Positions 32,099-42,100 of a stretch of DNA of 64,000 nucleotides are shown here, in pieces. The first letter of the stretch is position 1. Every line of letters starts with the position of its first letter. The notes beneath the pieces were generated by a model, which saw only the letters and a program-made list of their open reading frames with translations, did no database searches and was not told the DNA's origin. This DNA is from an uncultured Pelagibacteraceae bacterium (GTDB lineage Bacteria; Pseudomonadota; Alphaproteobacteria; Pelagibacterales; Pelagibacteraceae). The position numbers were made by a program, and so were the translations under genes. The stretch lies in contig CACHOG010000001.1 of assembly GCA_902581445.1 (NCBI GenBank), forward strand, positions 186,001 through 250,000, read 5' to 3'.

Positions 32099-32883
32099 TG
32101 AATAAATTATTTAAATATTTTATCTTTGTAAAAATTTTATTTTTTATTTTTACAAGCAATTTGTATGCAGCGAGCACCACAGGTGCTGCAGATGTATATA
32201 AAGTTACTATGAAAAAAGTTGAACTTTGCACAGCTAGTACAAGCGTTACAAGTTGTGAAAATGCTATAGTTATTGGAGAAACTGACAAAACAGTTGATAT
32301 TGCATCTACTGTTGCTGGTTCAGCAGCAGCTTCATATGGTGATCCAGCACTTTTACCACTTGGTGTAACTTACACTCATATGAGAGTTACTATTGATAGA
32401 AAATTTACAATACAAGCTGACTTAGCAGTGGATGGTGTAGATGATAACTGCACAACTACTGCTGCACTATCTGGATCAGCTTATCCTGGAGGAAGTTTAG
32501 ATAGCAATGAAAAATATGACAGAACGCCGGTAATCGAGGATGGAGGAACAGCTGCCGAGGCCGAATTGTATTTAAAAAATGATCAAATGAAACTTTGTGG
32601 TAATACAGAATGTGGCAACTTAGGTTTATCTGATGCACAAACTGTAACATATGATCAAGGTTCAATATCTACTTTTCAAACTCAACACGCAGACGGGAGT
32701 ACTTCAGACGATCATGTTATGGTATATGAACTTTCCGCTCCTTACACGGTAGCATTGATTGCACCTGTCATTGATATTTCTTTTGGAACTTCCACAGCAA
32801 TCAAAGCAAGCGAACATCCTACTCAAGCAAATCTCTGCTACTTTGATCCTCAAGAGCCCAACGTAACAATCACAATTAAATAA
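32098..32883 (+). CDS. Secreted protein of unknown function
   Basis: 261-aa protein with a signal peptide (hydrophobic to about residue 24, cleavage after YAA). The mature part is rich in Ala, Thr, Ser, Gly and Asp, poor in Lys compared with the genome average, and has about eight cysteines (ELCTAS, SCENA, DNCTT, KLCGNTECGN, NLCYF), suggesting disulfides in a beta-rich extracellular protein. I do not recognise a family. Its ATG overlaps the stop of the inverse-autotransporter-like gene (TAATG), so the two are probably made together and may work together at the surface. Confidence 0.75.
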   Translation: MNKLFKYFIFVKILFFIFTSNLYAASTTGAADVYKVTMKKVELCTASTSVTSCENAIVIGETDKTVDIASTVAGSAAASYGDPALLPLGVTYTHMRVTIDRKFTIQADLAVDGVDDNCTTTAALSGSAYPGGSLDSNEKYDRTPVIEDGGTAAEAELYLKNDQMKLCGNTECGNLGLSDAQTVTYDQGSISTFQTQHADGSTSDDHVMVYELSAPYTVALIAPVIDISFGTSTAIKASEHPTQANLCYFDPQEPNVTITIK

Positions 32884-32887
32884 TTTA

Positions 32888-33229
32888 GTGATTATTAAAT
32901 ATATTAGTTTTTTGGTTGGAATAATTTGGTCCTATTCATTAATAAAAACACAATCTATTTTCAGTAAAAAAGCTGGTCTAATTTTTAAAGTATTTATATC
33001 TAATGTTTCCTGGCTAACTTTGATTGCTGCAATTTATTTTGGATATAAAAATTTTTCTATTAAATTTATTTTAATTGGTGTTATTTTTTCAAGTGTATTA
33101 GTTCATTTAGGATTTAAATTTTTAGGTAAATTTTTGGCTTCAAAATTTACTGAAAAACAATTGATTATGACAAAAACTTTTTTTGAATATTCTTTGATTG
33201 TTTGGGTTATTTATTATCTTTTTTATTAA
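32888..33229 (+). CDS. Small membrane protein of unknown function
   Basis: 113-aa hydrophobic protein with about three to four membrane segments (about residues 5-18, 30-47, 55-75, 92-110) and basic loops. The GTG at 32888 lies 5 nt after the preceding stop, implying cotranscription with the two envelope genes. No family recognised. Confidence 0.6.
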   Translation: MIIKYISFLVGIIWSYSLIKTQSIFSKKAGLIFKVFISNVSWLTLIAAIYFGYKNFSIKFILIGVIFSSVLVHLGFKFLGKFLASKFTEKQLIMTKTFFEYSLIVWVIYYLFY

Positions 33230-33243
33230 ACTTTAAATTAATT

Positions 33244-34356
33244 TTATTTAAAAATTTCTATTAATTTATTTGCTAAAACTTTATGCCCAATTTTATTAAA
33301 ATGTGGGTCATTTTTGAAATAGTATTTTTTATAAGTTTCTAAGTAAGAAGAATTATTTATTTCATCAAAGAAAATTGGAAAATAATTAATAAAATTTTCG
33401 CATTTGTTTTTACAGAATTCCTGCCATATTTTTACATGGATGGAGTTTACCACATCGTTTTTTAACTGATGAGGCCAAGGATAAACTGCTAAACTCAATT
33501 TGATATTGTTTTTAGATAATATTTCATAAAGTTTTTCCATATGACTAACCATTATTTGATTTCCCTCTTTTATTCCTAAATCGTACTTTTCAATTGTATC
33601 TTCTTTCGAATATGTCCATTTTGCTTTGAGATTGACTTTGTCAGTGAAGACAGGATTTTCATCATTTGCACTTAATTCTTTATCTTCCTCACTCTTAAAC
33701 TTATATTTTTTCAAGACAAACATATAAAAATTTGTCAGTGGAAAATTATTTCTTAAAAATTTTCTGCGTTTTAAGTTTTTTTTTTTAGAATATTTTTCAG
33801 TAACTTTTAAACTTTCATCTATAGAATAAAAATTTGTATCATCATAAAAGTCACTTATATCTATAAAGACAACCACATGGTCAAAATTAAAACCTTCATT
33901 TATTAAATAATTAATTTTTGATAAATATATTTTTGGGGAATATGATACTATTCCAAGGTTAGCAGTTTTATACCCAGATGCTTCAGTGAAAATCCCAACA
34001 AAACTTTCCTCATATTCTATAGGCGTTCCTTCGGTAAAGGAGTCCCCAATAAATGCAAATTCAAAGTTTTTGTCTATTACTTCATTACACTTTGATTTAA
34101 ATCCGTGGTTATTTGTACAAAGTTCGTAAGTTCCCAGAAAGCTTACGTTATTAGTGTACTGAATATTCGCTCTTAAAGTATGATGGTATATTGGATGGTC
34201 AATCCTTACTAATCTTTCATAGAATTGAGATTTTGCAAAATAATCATCGAAATATTTTAGAATTTTTGATCCAAGAAAAAAATCAATAACTAATGAAAAT
34301 ATAAAAGTAATTAGAATTATCTTTACTAAATTGAACAGTTTTTTTAAAAAAATCAT
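33244..34356 (-). CDS. Membrane-anchored SGNH/GDSL-type hydrolase-like protein
   Basis: 370-aa protein with an N-terminal membrane helix (about residues 8-28) and an SGNH-like domain. Block I is FAFIGDSFTEGTPI (about 100-113, nucleophile Ser in GDSFT), block II/III residues are in ANLGIVSYSP, and the catalytic Asp-His pair is in FKNDPHFNKIGHKVLANKL near the C-terminus. DxxH is present (DPHF with a following IGH). Probably an extracytoplasmic esterase or O-acetyl transferase acting on a glycan. It is transcribed away from pilT, so 34357-34480 holds divergent promoters. Confidence 0.75.
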   Translation of the reverse strand: MIFLKKLFNLVKIILITFIFSLVIDFFLGSKILKYFDDYFAKSQFYERLVRIDHPIYHHTLRANIQYTNNVSFLGTYELCTNNHGFKSKCNEVIDKNFEFAFIGDSFTEGTPIEYEESFVGIFTEASGYKTANLGIVSYSPKIYLSKINYLINEGFNFDHVVVFIDISDFYDDTNFYSIDESLKVTEKYSKKKNLKRRKFLRNNFPLTNFYMFVLKKYKFKSEEDKELSANDENPVFTDKVNLKAKWTYSKEDTIEKYDLGIKEGNQIMVSHMEKLYEILSKNNIKLSLAVYPWPHQLKNDVVNSIHVKIWQEFCKNKCENFINYFPIFFDEINNSSYLETYKKYYFKNDPHFNKIGHKVLANKLIEIFK

Positions 34357-34480
34357 CTAGATAAATATTTTCCTAAAAAATTATTAGATTTTATTGAAAA
34401 ATAACAATTTTGTAGACTATTTTGAGCCAATTCTACAGTTTAAAATTTATTTTAATATAGCTATTATATAAATAAATATC

Positions 34481-35494
34481 ATGTTTGAAAAATTAGAAGA
34501 ACTGGCAAAAAATAATAAAAAAATTTCTGACTTTCATATTAGAAGTGGTTGGCCGTTAGCTTATAGACAAACAGGAGAGATCCATAAAATTCCCGATGTA
34601 ATGGTTAAAGCTCAAGACCTTCAAGATTTAATATCTACAAATTGTAACGAGATAGAAATGAAAAGATTCCAAGATACTCATGAGCTAGATTCATCTGTAA
34701 CATTAAGTGGATTAAGATTTAGAGCAAATTTTTATAAAACTATTCATGGACCCGCAGCAGTTTTGAGAAGAGTAGAAAGCGTCATACCTTCAATGGAACA
34801 ATTTGATCTACCTCCAGTACTTTATGATATTATTGATATGCATAAAGGTCTTGTTTTAGTGACTGGTCCCACTGGTTCTGGTAAATCAACTACGCTTGCT
34901 GCAATCGTTAACGAAATAAATAAAACTAGAACATCAAATATTATTACTGTTGAAGATCCAGTAGAATTTATTCATAAAGATTTAAAAAGCATTGTCTCAC
35001 ATAGAGAAGTAGGCAAACAAACACAAACATTTGCAACAGCACTAAAAGCAGCACTACGAGAAGATCCAGATGTAATATTAGTCGGTGAGATGAGAGATTT
35101 AGAAACTGTTTCATTAGCTCTGACTGCCGCTGAAACAGGTCACTTAGTGTTTGGAACACTTCATACTAGTGGTGCACCAAGTACAATAAATAGAATTATA
35201 GACGTATTTCCACCTGAACAACAAGCACAAATCAGAGCGCAAATTTCAACTTCACTAAAAATGGTTGTAACTCAAAGACTTCTAAAAACTAAAGATGGTC
35301 AAGGAAGATGCGGTGCCTTTGAAGTGATGAAGTGTACTCCACCAATTCAAAATTTAATTAGAGAAGCAAAAATTCATCAAATTCCAAGCATCATGCAAAC
35401 TGCAGTCAAAGAAGGAATGATTACTATGACCAAGTCTTTGGAGGAATTAGTTAAAGCAGGAAAAATAGATGCAGGAGCAGGAAAAGAACAATAA
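34481..35494 (+). CDS. pilT: Type IV pilus retraction ATPase, PilT/PilU family
   Basis: 337-aa hexameric ATPase that depolymerises pili for twitching or DNA uptake. Walker A GPTGSGKST (about residues 129-137), Asp box NIITVEDPVEF, Walker B EDPDVILVGEMRD (about 197-209) and His box TGHLVFGTLHT (about 224-234) are intact. The size and lack of a zinc-binding region separate it from PilB. The AIRE-like retraction motif of PilT is not obvious, so it could be nearer to PilU. It opens a run of minor-pilin genes; the first overlaps its 3' end by 26 nt. Confidence 0.92.
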   Translation: MFEKLEELAKNNKKISDFHIRSGWPLAYRQTGEIHKIPDVMVKAQDLQDLISTNCNEIEMKRFQDTHELDSSVTLSGLRFRANFYKTIHGPAAVLRRVESVIPSMEQFDLPPVLYDIIDMHKGLVLVTGPTGSGKSTTLAAIVNEINKTRTSNIITVEDPVEFIHKDLKSIVSHREVGKQTQTFATALKAALREDPDVILVGEMRDLETVSLALTAAETGHLVFGTLHTSGAPSTINRIIDVFPPEQQAQIRAQISTSLKMVVTQRLLKTKDGQGRCGAFEVMKCTPPIQNLIREAKIHQIPSIMQTAVKEGMITMTKSLEELVKAGKIDAGAGKEQ

Positions 35495-36212
35495 AGGTTT
35501 TTCATTACTAGAAATAATTGTTGTGTTAGCAATAGTTGGTGCTCTTGCTGGAGTTGGTATCCCTAACTTTGCTAAATGGAATAACAAAAGGATAATAGCT
35601 AATGCGTCTGAAGAAGTTGCATCCTTGTTAAGAAATATACACGCCACAACTGAAAGAGGAACTTTTGCTTATGTTCAGTTAATATTTGAGAGCGATAATG
35701 AAGATGGAATTTCAATTAAAACTAAAGGTGTGACAATGGATAATTTTACAACCATAATGAATGACACGAGTGCTAGATGGAATACTTCAAGTGATAATAG
35801 GTGTTCAGTGACACCTTTGGACGATGAATTTTGGACCAGCGAAGATACTGATAGAGATGAATTAAAAGCAAATATATTTGAGATTTCAAGAAGCGATGTA
35901 GTATTTAACTTTATAGGTGAAGCTTCTTTGTGTTTGTCAAGGAATGGAAAATTTTATTATGGAACGGGAGCAATAGCTACAGGTGAGCAACCAGAGAATT
36001 ATATATATTTACTATTAAATAAAGGGGAGAACACAGACTGCACTATTACTTACATTGATGATGAACCTGATGAAAAAGTTATTCCACAACCCGATGCATG
36101 GGATGAAGGTGGGTGCAAATATGTAGGAGCAGTAAGGTGGACAAGGTTCGGAGAAATAGATACATTTAGATGGAATAGGAGAGATACTGAAGATTTATCA
36201 GAATGGAAGTAA
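35469..36212 (+). CDS. Minor pilin, FimT/GspH-like
   Basis: 247-aa prepilin with a very short leader: EKNNKG then FSLLEIIVVLAIVGALAGVGIPNFAKW, with Gly -1, Phe +1 and Glu +5 for PilD processing. The globular region is acidic with four cysteines. FimT/FimU-type minor pilins help prime pilus assembly, and FimT of some species binds DNA. The ATG lies inside pilT, a 26-nt overlap, implying translational coupling. Assigned by leader plus position before pilV-like and pilW-like genes. Confidence 0.82.
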   Translation: MQEQEKNNKGFSLLEIIVVLAIVGALAGVGIPNFAKWNNKRIIANASEEVASLLRNIHATTERGTFAYVQLIFESDNEDGISIKTKGVTMDNFTTIMNDTSARWNTSSDNRCSVTPLDDEFWTSEDTDRDELKANIFEISRSDVVFNFIGEASLCLSRNGKFYYGTGAIATGEQPENYIYLLLNKGENTDCTITYIDDEPDEKVIPQPDAWDEGGCKYVGAVRWTRFGEIDTFRWNRRDTEDLSEWK

Positions 36213-36217
36213 ATTTT

Positions 36218-36817
36218 ATGAAGATAAATAACAAAAATAATTTAGGAGTTTCAATAATAGAAGCACTAATTTCAATGGTAATTGTTGGTATTGGATTTGT
36301 GGCTGTTTTACAAATAACTCAGTATTCAATCAATTCTGTAAAAACGTCTGGGGAAAGAACTAAAGCTACTTTTTTTGTTAATATGTTTGTAGAGGACTCG
36401 CTTTCACTTAGAGATAATTCGACTAGTGAAAATTTTACAGATATTTTAGCAGTTGATGATGCCAGACAATTCAGTTCAGCATGCGGAACACAAGGAGCCA
36501 AAGATTTAGTCAAAGCTGATACTGCAGGAGATATTTATAAAAATTCAACTTCAGATAACGATCCAGCGGAAAATAAAACTGAAAAATGGAATGCTTTAGT
36601 GGCTAATAGAGATTATATGGATTGCTCAAGCAGTGGAAGAGAAATAAGAGCTTTTGAAATTTTTAAGCTTTGTAATAACACATCTTCACCAGGATGTATC
36701 GAAAACAAAAATCAAAGAGATGAAATCATGTATGTAGGTAGAGCTCAAATGACTTTGAACAATGGTCAAAAAAGAAAATATTTATATTTTCAGTCTGATT
36801 TTAGATTAAAACCATGA
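36218..36817 (+). CDS. pilV: Minor pilin, PilV-like
   Basis: 199-aa prepilin. The ATG at 36218 gives the leader MKINNKNNLG followed by VSIIEALISMVIVGIGFVAVLQ (Glu +5 present); a further in-frame ATG 15 nt upstream would only lengthen the leader. The family hallmark VSxIEALISxVIxGIG fits PilV. Four to six cysteines lie in the periplasmic part (SACGTQ, MDCSSS, KLCNNTSSPGC). Part of the fimT-pilV-pilW-pilX-pilY1 priming complex order. Confidence 0.85.
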   Translation: MKINNKNNLGVSIIEALISMVIVGIGFVAVLQITQYSINSVKTSGERTKATFFVNMFVEDSLSLRDNSTSENFTDILAVDDARQFSSACGTQGAKDLVKADTAGDIYKNSTSDNDPAENKTEKWNALVANRDYMDCSSSGREIRAFEIFKLCNNTSSPGCIENKNQRDEIMYVGRAQMTLNNGQKRKYLYFQSDFRLKP

Positions 36818-37848
36818 TTAAAAAAAATAAAAATAATAAAGGTCTTACTCTTATTGAAATATTAATTTCAATAATAATTACATCTGTGATGGTTGCAGCA
36901 ATGTACACATCTTATAATGTGGTTAGTGGAGCATACAAACAGGTTAGTGATAAAGCAAAAATTAGTGGATCTAGTAGAGATCTAGTTACAATGATTATGA
37001 GAGATATAAGAATGGCAGGTTTTAGATATTATGCGGGAGAACATGCAGCTCAAGAATTTTTAAACAATCCATTAAATGCTACATGTGTTGCTGATGGCCT
37101 TCGACTAACTGAAAGAAATTATATTTCATTTAATACTGGCTTTGATGGAGATGAAGCCAATAGTCATGCGCCTTTAGTTATCAGAAAAAATGTAGCGAAA
37201 GATGCGCCAAGTCTTCATAAACCCTTTGATACATGTTGTGACAGTATTGAAATAATTTATGAAGATTTTAGTTTACTTACAGAACAAGATCAGTTTCAAC
37301 CATATAAAATATTTAAAATTTCATACTATGCAGCTCAAATAGATAAAGATAGTGACAAAAGATACGGAGTTTATAAAAAAGTACAAAGTTGGGTACAGCC
37401 AAGGGAAGCAGCTTATGAATTAGGAATATGTAATTGGCCAGGTCGTGAAGAAGACCTAGTTATGGGATTTTGGGATGATGATTGCCCAGAATGTTACGAA
37501 GATTTAGTAAGAGATCATGTGGTAGATATGGAATTTATACCATTTGATGAAAATGGCAGAATAATAACCGACCCGGCTAAAAATTTCCCTGCACCAGAAA
37601 ACTTAAACCTCAGAGATAGATTATTTGATATTAGAACAGTTGATATGAGACTTACTTTCAGATCAAAGAATGAATTTTATAAAGATAACAAACAAATAGA
37701 TCCAAGCAATCCAAGCAATAGGGTCGCAAGAAAAATTTATGGTTTGCAAAGAAATTTCACACCAACTGATGATAAATTAGATAAATATTTGAGAGACTCT
37801 GTAATTGTAACAGTGAACACAAGAAATATAGGGCAAGCATTTCAATGA
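36814..37848 (+). CDS. pilW: Minor pilin, PilW-like
   Basis: 344-aa prepilin: leader MIKKNKNNKG, then LTLIEILISIIITSVMVAAMYTSYNVV, with Glu +5. Long globular domain with a cysteine pair in DTCCDS and a second set in DDDCPECYE. The PilW type is supported by length and the ISGSSRDLVTMIMRDIRMAGFRYY segment (compare the RxDLxxAG(F/Y) pattern of PilW/GspJ). Overlaps pilV by 4 nt and pilX by 4 nt. Confidence 0.86.
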   Translation: MIKKNKNNKGLTLIEILISIIITSVMVAAMYTSYNVVSGAYKQVSDKAKISGSSRDLVTMIMRDIRMAGFRYYAGEHAAQEFLNNPLNATCVADGLRLTERNYISFNTGFDGDEANSHAPLVIRKNVAKDAPSLHKPFDTCCDSIEIIYEDFSLLTEQDQFQPYKIFKISYYAAQIDKDSDKRYGVYKKVQSWVQPREAAYELGICNWPGREEDLVMGFWDDDCPECYEDLVRDHVVDMEFIPFDENGRIITDPAKNFPAPENLNLRDRLFDIRTVDMRLTFRSKNEFYKDNKQIDPSNPSNRVARKIYGLQRNFTPTDDKLDKYLRDSVIVTVNTRNIGQAFQ

Positions 37849-38525
37849 TTAAAAAAAATAATAAAGGATTTGCTTTAGTATTATCTTTAGTTTTACTATT
37901 AGCTATGTCTTTAATGGGTGGAGCTTTAGTAATTACTGCTTCCTCAGATCATTCAAGTAATAATAGTAGCGATGAATATCAACAAGCTTTTTATGTAGCT
38001 GAAAGTGCTTTGCTTGAAGCTCAAAAAAGTTTAATGGATCAAATGATAGGTCCGATAAATAGAGATAATGGATTTAGAGATTATAGTGCAAGAAATGTTC
38101 CAGGAAACCAAGAAGTTGCACTTCCAGGTACAACTGGAAGCGACAGCACACCTTGTGTAAAAAGTTTTAAAAATATTGATAGTAGTGATGGTTCCACATT
38201 TAGGGTTGTTGAGTATATAAGAGATCAAAGTTTTTATCAGCTGATTGGACCTATTATTGAAAATGATCTATTAGGTGCAACTTTAGGAAGTCCCGAAGAT
38301 ATTCAAAGAGAACGAGACAAGCTACAGACTTATAGATATGAGTATATTTCAACTTATATTGGGGCAGAAACATATTCGGGTAGCGGCACAAGTCTTAAAA
38401 AAAGTGCTACCAATATTCAAAGAAGAGGTGCAGCTTACAGGTTATATGGATGTGGTATCCTAGGAACTGTCGATAGGCCACAAATTCTAGTTCCGCTAGA
38501 GACTATAGTTATATTGGCATACTGA
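37845..38525 (+). CDS. pilX: Minor pilin, PilX-like
   Basis: 226-aa protein with PilX-type N-terminus: MIKKNNKG then FALVLSLVLLLAMSLMGGALVITASSDHSSNN, which lacks Glu +5, as PilX/GspK-like pilins do. The YVAESALLEAQKSL segment is characteristic of PilX. Near-identical leader-coding sequences in pilW and pilX (both MIKKN...NKG) suggest a shared origin. It ends the minor-pilin run; 85 nt separate it from the next gene. Confidence 0.86.
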   Translation: MIKKNNKGFALVLSLVLLLAMSLMGGALVITASSDHSSNNSSDEYQQAFYVAESALLEAQKSLMDQMIGPINRDNGFRDYSARNVPGNQEVALPGTTGSDSTPCVKSFKNIDSSDGSTFRVVEYIRDQSFYQLIGPIIENDLLGATLGSPEDIQRERDKLQTYRYEYISTYIGAETYSGSGTSLKKSATNIQRRGAAYRLYGCGILGTVDRPQILVPLETIVILAY

Positions 38526-38610
38526 GTAATCAAATGAAATAATTATTTAAAGCTTAAATTCATCACTTAAGAGTGTTGAATATTGAGTAAATTTTACTAA
38601 AATCTTTATA

Positions 38611-39120
38611 ATGAGAAATATAATCATACTATTGTTTCTAGTTTTAATTACACAATCAAAAGCATATGCATGCTCTATATTAAATGTTGATATAGGAACT
38701 TCAGTTAATGTTGCTAAAGAGAAATTTGATTTTCTTGAAACATTTGATTCATCTACATATGGGGATGATTTCTCCGTTAGATACACTGTACCTGCCAAAG
38801 ATTATTGTGAGGACTCAAATTTAGAAAATGCTGATTTAGAAGTGATTGTATACAACTCCCAAATTGCTGGGATTAATGTTTTATCCTGGGACCCTAATAT
38901 AAAAAATGAAATTTATGATTTTACAAACAGTTTTATTGGTTCAATAGGTGAAGATTTAAAAAGCGACAGAGCTGGCTTAAAAGATTTAAGTCTTGGAAAT
39001 TTATTAATAATATATAGTAAATATGAACATCAAGAACAAATACACGAACTTTTAGAGATAACAAATAATCAATTAAGCAACTACGTCGTTGGTGAACAAA
39101 TTTTAGATGCAAATTTATAA
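38611..39120 (+). CDS. Secreted protein of unknown function between pilX and pilY1
   Basis: 169-aa protein with a signal peptide (MRNIIILLFLVLITQSKAYA, cleavage before CSILN). The mature N-terminus is a cysteine but there is no clear lipobox spacing (AYA-C), so lipidation is uncertain. The rest is acidic, alpha/beta-like and without a recognised domain; two cysteines (Cys21 and DYCED). It ends 1 nt before the pilY1 ATG, so it is probably coexpressed with the pilus tip adhesin and may be an accessory or chaperone specific to this lineage. Confidence 0.75.
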   Translation: MRNIIILLFLVLITQSKAYACSILNVDIGTSVNVAKEKFDFLETFDSSTYGDDFSVRYTVPAKDYCEDSNLENADLEVIVYNSQIAGINVLSWDPNIKNEIYDFTNSFIGSIGEDLKSDRAGLKDLSLGNLLIIYSKYEHQEQIHELLEITNNQLSNYVVGEQILDANL

Positions 39121-39121
39121 A

Positions 39122-42100
39122 ATGAATAAAATTTTAAAATTATTGTTTGTAATATTTATTTTTTTTAATTTGCAAACAAGCTCAAATTCAAAACCAGTTC
39201 CACCAGGAGCTGGAGAGGGAGATGTAGCAGCCAATATTTTATTTTTGGTCGACAGCTCAGCGAGCATGTCTGCCTGGATTGGTAATGATGGTTTGGATAG
39301 TATACCAAACGCTGTATATGACTCAGCTGGAAGAATTATAGTTACTCAGTCAAGAGGCCAAGGAGTAGTTAGATATACATACAATAATGATGCTGACGTC
39401 CTAGCTTATGAAAGAGATCGATCTTTTGGTTCTAGAGGTGCGATTAGATTTGCAGGCACGTGTAGGCAAGTTTTATTTAATAATGGTGCAACTGGCATTA
39501 ATCAAAGAATGAATACAAACGTCTCAAGGAATAGAAATGTTAAATCTGTTAGAGGACTGACTACTAATGTTTTAAATAATGAAAATTTAATTTTTTTTAA
39601 TACAACAGTAAGAAGAACATTTCATTTAATATTTGCTTTTGACGAAACAGGTAGAAATTGTAGAATGGTATTGGATCTTCCAGAAATTGGAACCGTTAGA
39701 GGTTTTGATGTTAAAACTATAAATGGCGTTCCTTATATATTTGCTTTAGGCGTGAGTAATGCAAGTAGAAGAAACGGATCTTTTGCGTCTTGTAATTTAC
39801 AAACACTAATGTGTGAGACACAAAGATTTGGTAGAGGAGCTTGGAGTAACTTAATAAATAGTTTCTCTCGAATGTCTGTAAATAATGAAGGTACCATGCT
39901 GTACTTAGGAAATGGCGATTTACATGGTCATGCACTTACAAGAAGTGGAAATGCGTTTACGTTAAATCAGAACAGACAAAGGTATTGTACAAGGACTAAC
40001 AATCCAGACTTAGACACTCAATTAGTAAATGTAACTTCAGTAGCTGTTTCTCCAGGTGATAGTAATATTATCTATGTTGGCTCAGGCATCAATTTTGCAA
40101 TCCAAAAGTTACAAGTTTCAGATACAGGATGTACTGTAGTTTCGAGTATTGGAAAAGGTATAAGAAGTTACAATAAAAATACTCCAGACTCAGGCTCAAC
40201 TACTATAGATGCAGATAGTGTTAATTTTTCACAGGTTTGGGGATTGGAGGTTGATTCTGCAAATAACAGAATACTGACATCAACCGATTTTGGATTTATT
40301 GATGAATTTAACGAGGACGACTTTACTAATGCCGCCAGAGATTCTGCTTGGTTAGAAAGTATGGGAGGTCCAAGAATAAATAGATGGACTGGAGTTAAGC
40401 AAGCTATTGATGCAATTGTAAATGACACAACTTTAACAACTGGAGCTCATTTTGGATTTGGACATTGGAACGCAGGCGAAAGTGGTCGAGGAAAAAATAG
40501 TAGAAGAGGCGGTAGGCATTGTCATAGAAATGACGGGTGTGTTTACTACCGTGGCTGGAATGGTTCTCACCCAGAGGGTAGAAGCCAACTATGTAATAGT
40601 GACTCTTGTATAAATGTTGGAGTAAGCTCAAGAGGCGCTGGCAGGATAATGACTGTTCTCAGACCATTGGGGCTTGCGTGGGGTACAGATGCTAATGCCT
40701 TTTCACAAATGGCACAGAAATATTTTAATGATGCTAGTGCAGGTGGATTAGTTTTTGATGAGACGTCTGAATGTCAGTTAAATTATGTGATTGTCGTTGG
40801 AGATGGTGCTATGAGAAATACAGGTCCAGCACGAGCTCGTATCGCAGCATTGAGACAACAGGGTATTAAGACATTATTTGTAGCATATGGTGGAAATATA
40901 AGAGGATCCTCTATGAGAGCATTTGAGAGGTTAGCTGATGCTGGTTCTTGTGGCGACGATAGTTCAGATGAATGTGAAGACGTCATTGTAGCAAATACAC
41001 CTGAAGATTTAAAAAGTGAACTGACAAGTAAAATTAGGCAAATTATTGCTGACAAGTTAGCGTTTACAGCTCCATCAATTACCGCAACTATTCAAGAAGG
41101 TGGATCATTGTATCAAGCACAATTTGGTTATGAGCAATTTGCAGAATGGAGAGGAAAAATATTAAGAAAAAAATTAGATAAGGACGGCACAGTAACTCAT
41201 GAAATGAATGTTGAGGGAAATTGGAATGCAGCAGTAACGATTAGAAATCAATCAGCATCAGCAGGCGATGAAGATAGAAGAAATCTTTGGACTGCTATGC
41301 CAACTGTTCCATACATAGGAAATTGGGATAATTTCACAACTGCAAACTCAAGTGCGATTGGAAATCTATTTGAATCTTTAAACTATACTGTAAAAGATTA
41401 TCACGATGGTGCAACAGGTTGTAATTTAGGTTCTAATGGAAATTCAGATGATATAATTGGACTAATTAATTTCATGAGCGGTACAGATTATTTTGATTAC
41501 GATGGAGATTGTAACATAAATGAAAAAAGAGATAGCGTCATGGGAGATGTTTACCATTCACAATTGGTAGAAGTTGGAAAACCAGACGCAAATGTTAAAT
41601 TTGATAGTGAAAATAAAGAAGCCTATTGGAGAGGCAAAAATAATTATCAAAGCTTTGCAATAAATAATGATTCAAGAAAAAGTGTAATCTATGCTGGAGC
41701 AAATTCAGGTATACTTCATGCTTTAGATGCAAAAACTGGAGAAGAAATTTGGGGTTTTATACCACCTTTTGTTGCAGGACTATTACCTCAAGTGATAAAT
41801 AAAAATTATAATGGTAAAGTAAACGGTAATGCTGGTGGTTCCAATCCAATATTTGGTGTAGACGGCTCACCAGTGATACACGACGTTTTCATAAAAGGAA
41901 TTTCACCTTCGGGAGCTATTGAAACTAAAAAAAGTTGGCATACTATATTATTCATTCCATATGGACGAGGAGGAGCTGGTTTCTCTGTATTAGATGTTAC
42001 CCATCCAGAAATAAGTGGATCTAAGGGTCCAATTCATATGTTTTCAATTTACAATGATAATATCAATAAAAGAATTTTAATTGCTGACCATGAGGGTAAT

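Noticed and set aside
34411-34437. TGTAGA/TCTACA inverted repeat before pilT as an operator
   Set aside because: Six-base arms with a 15-nt spacer are expected by chance in sequence this AT-rich; no second copy was noticed.
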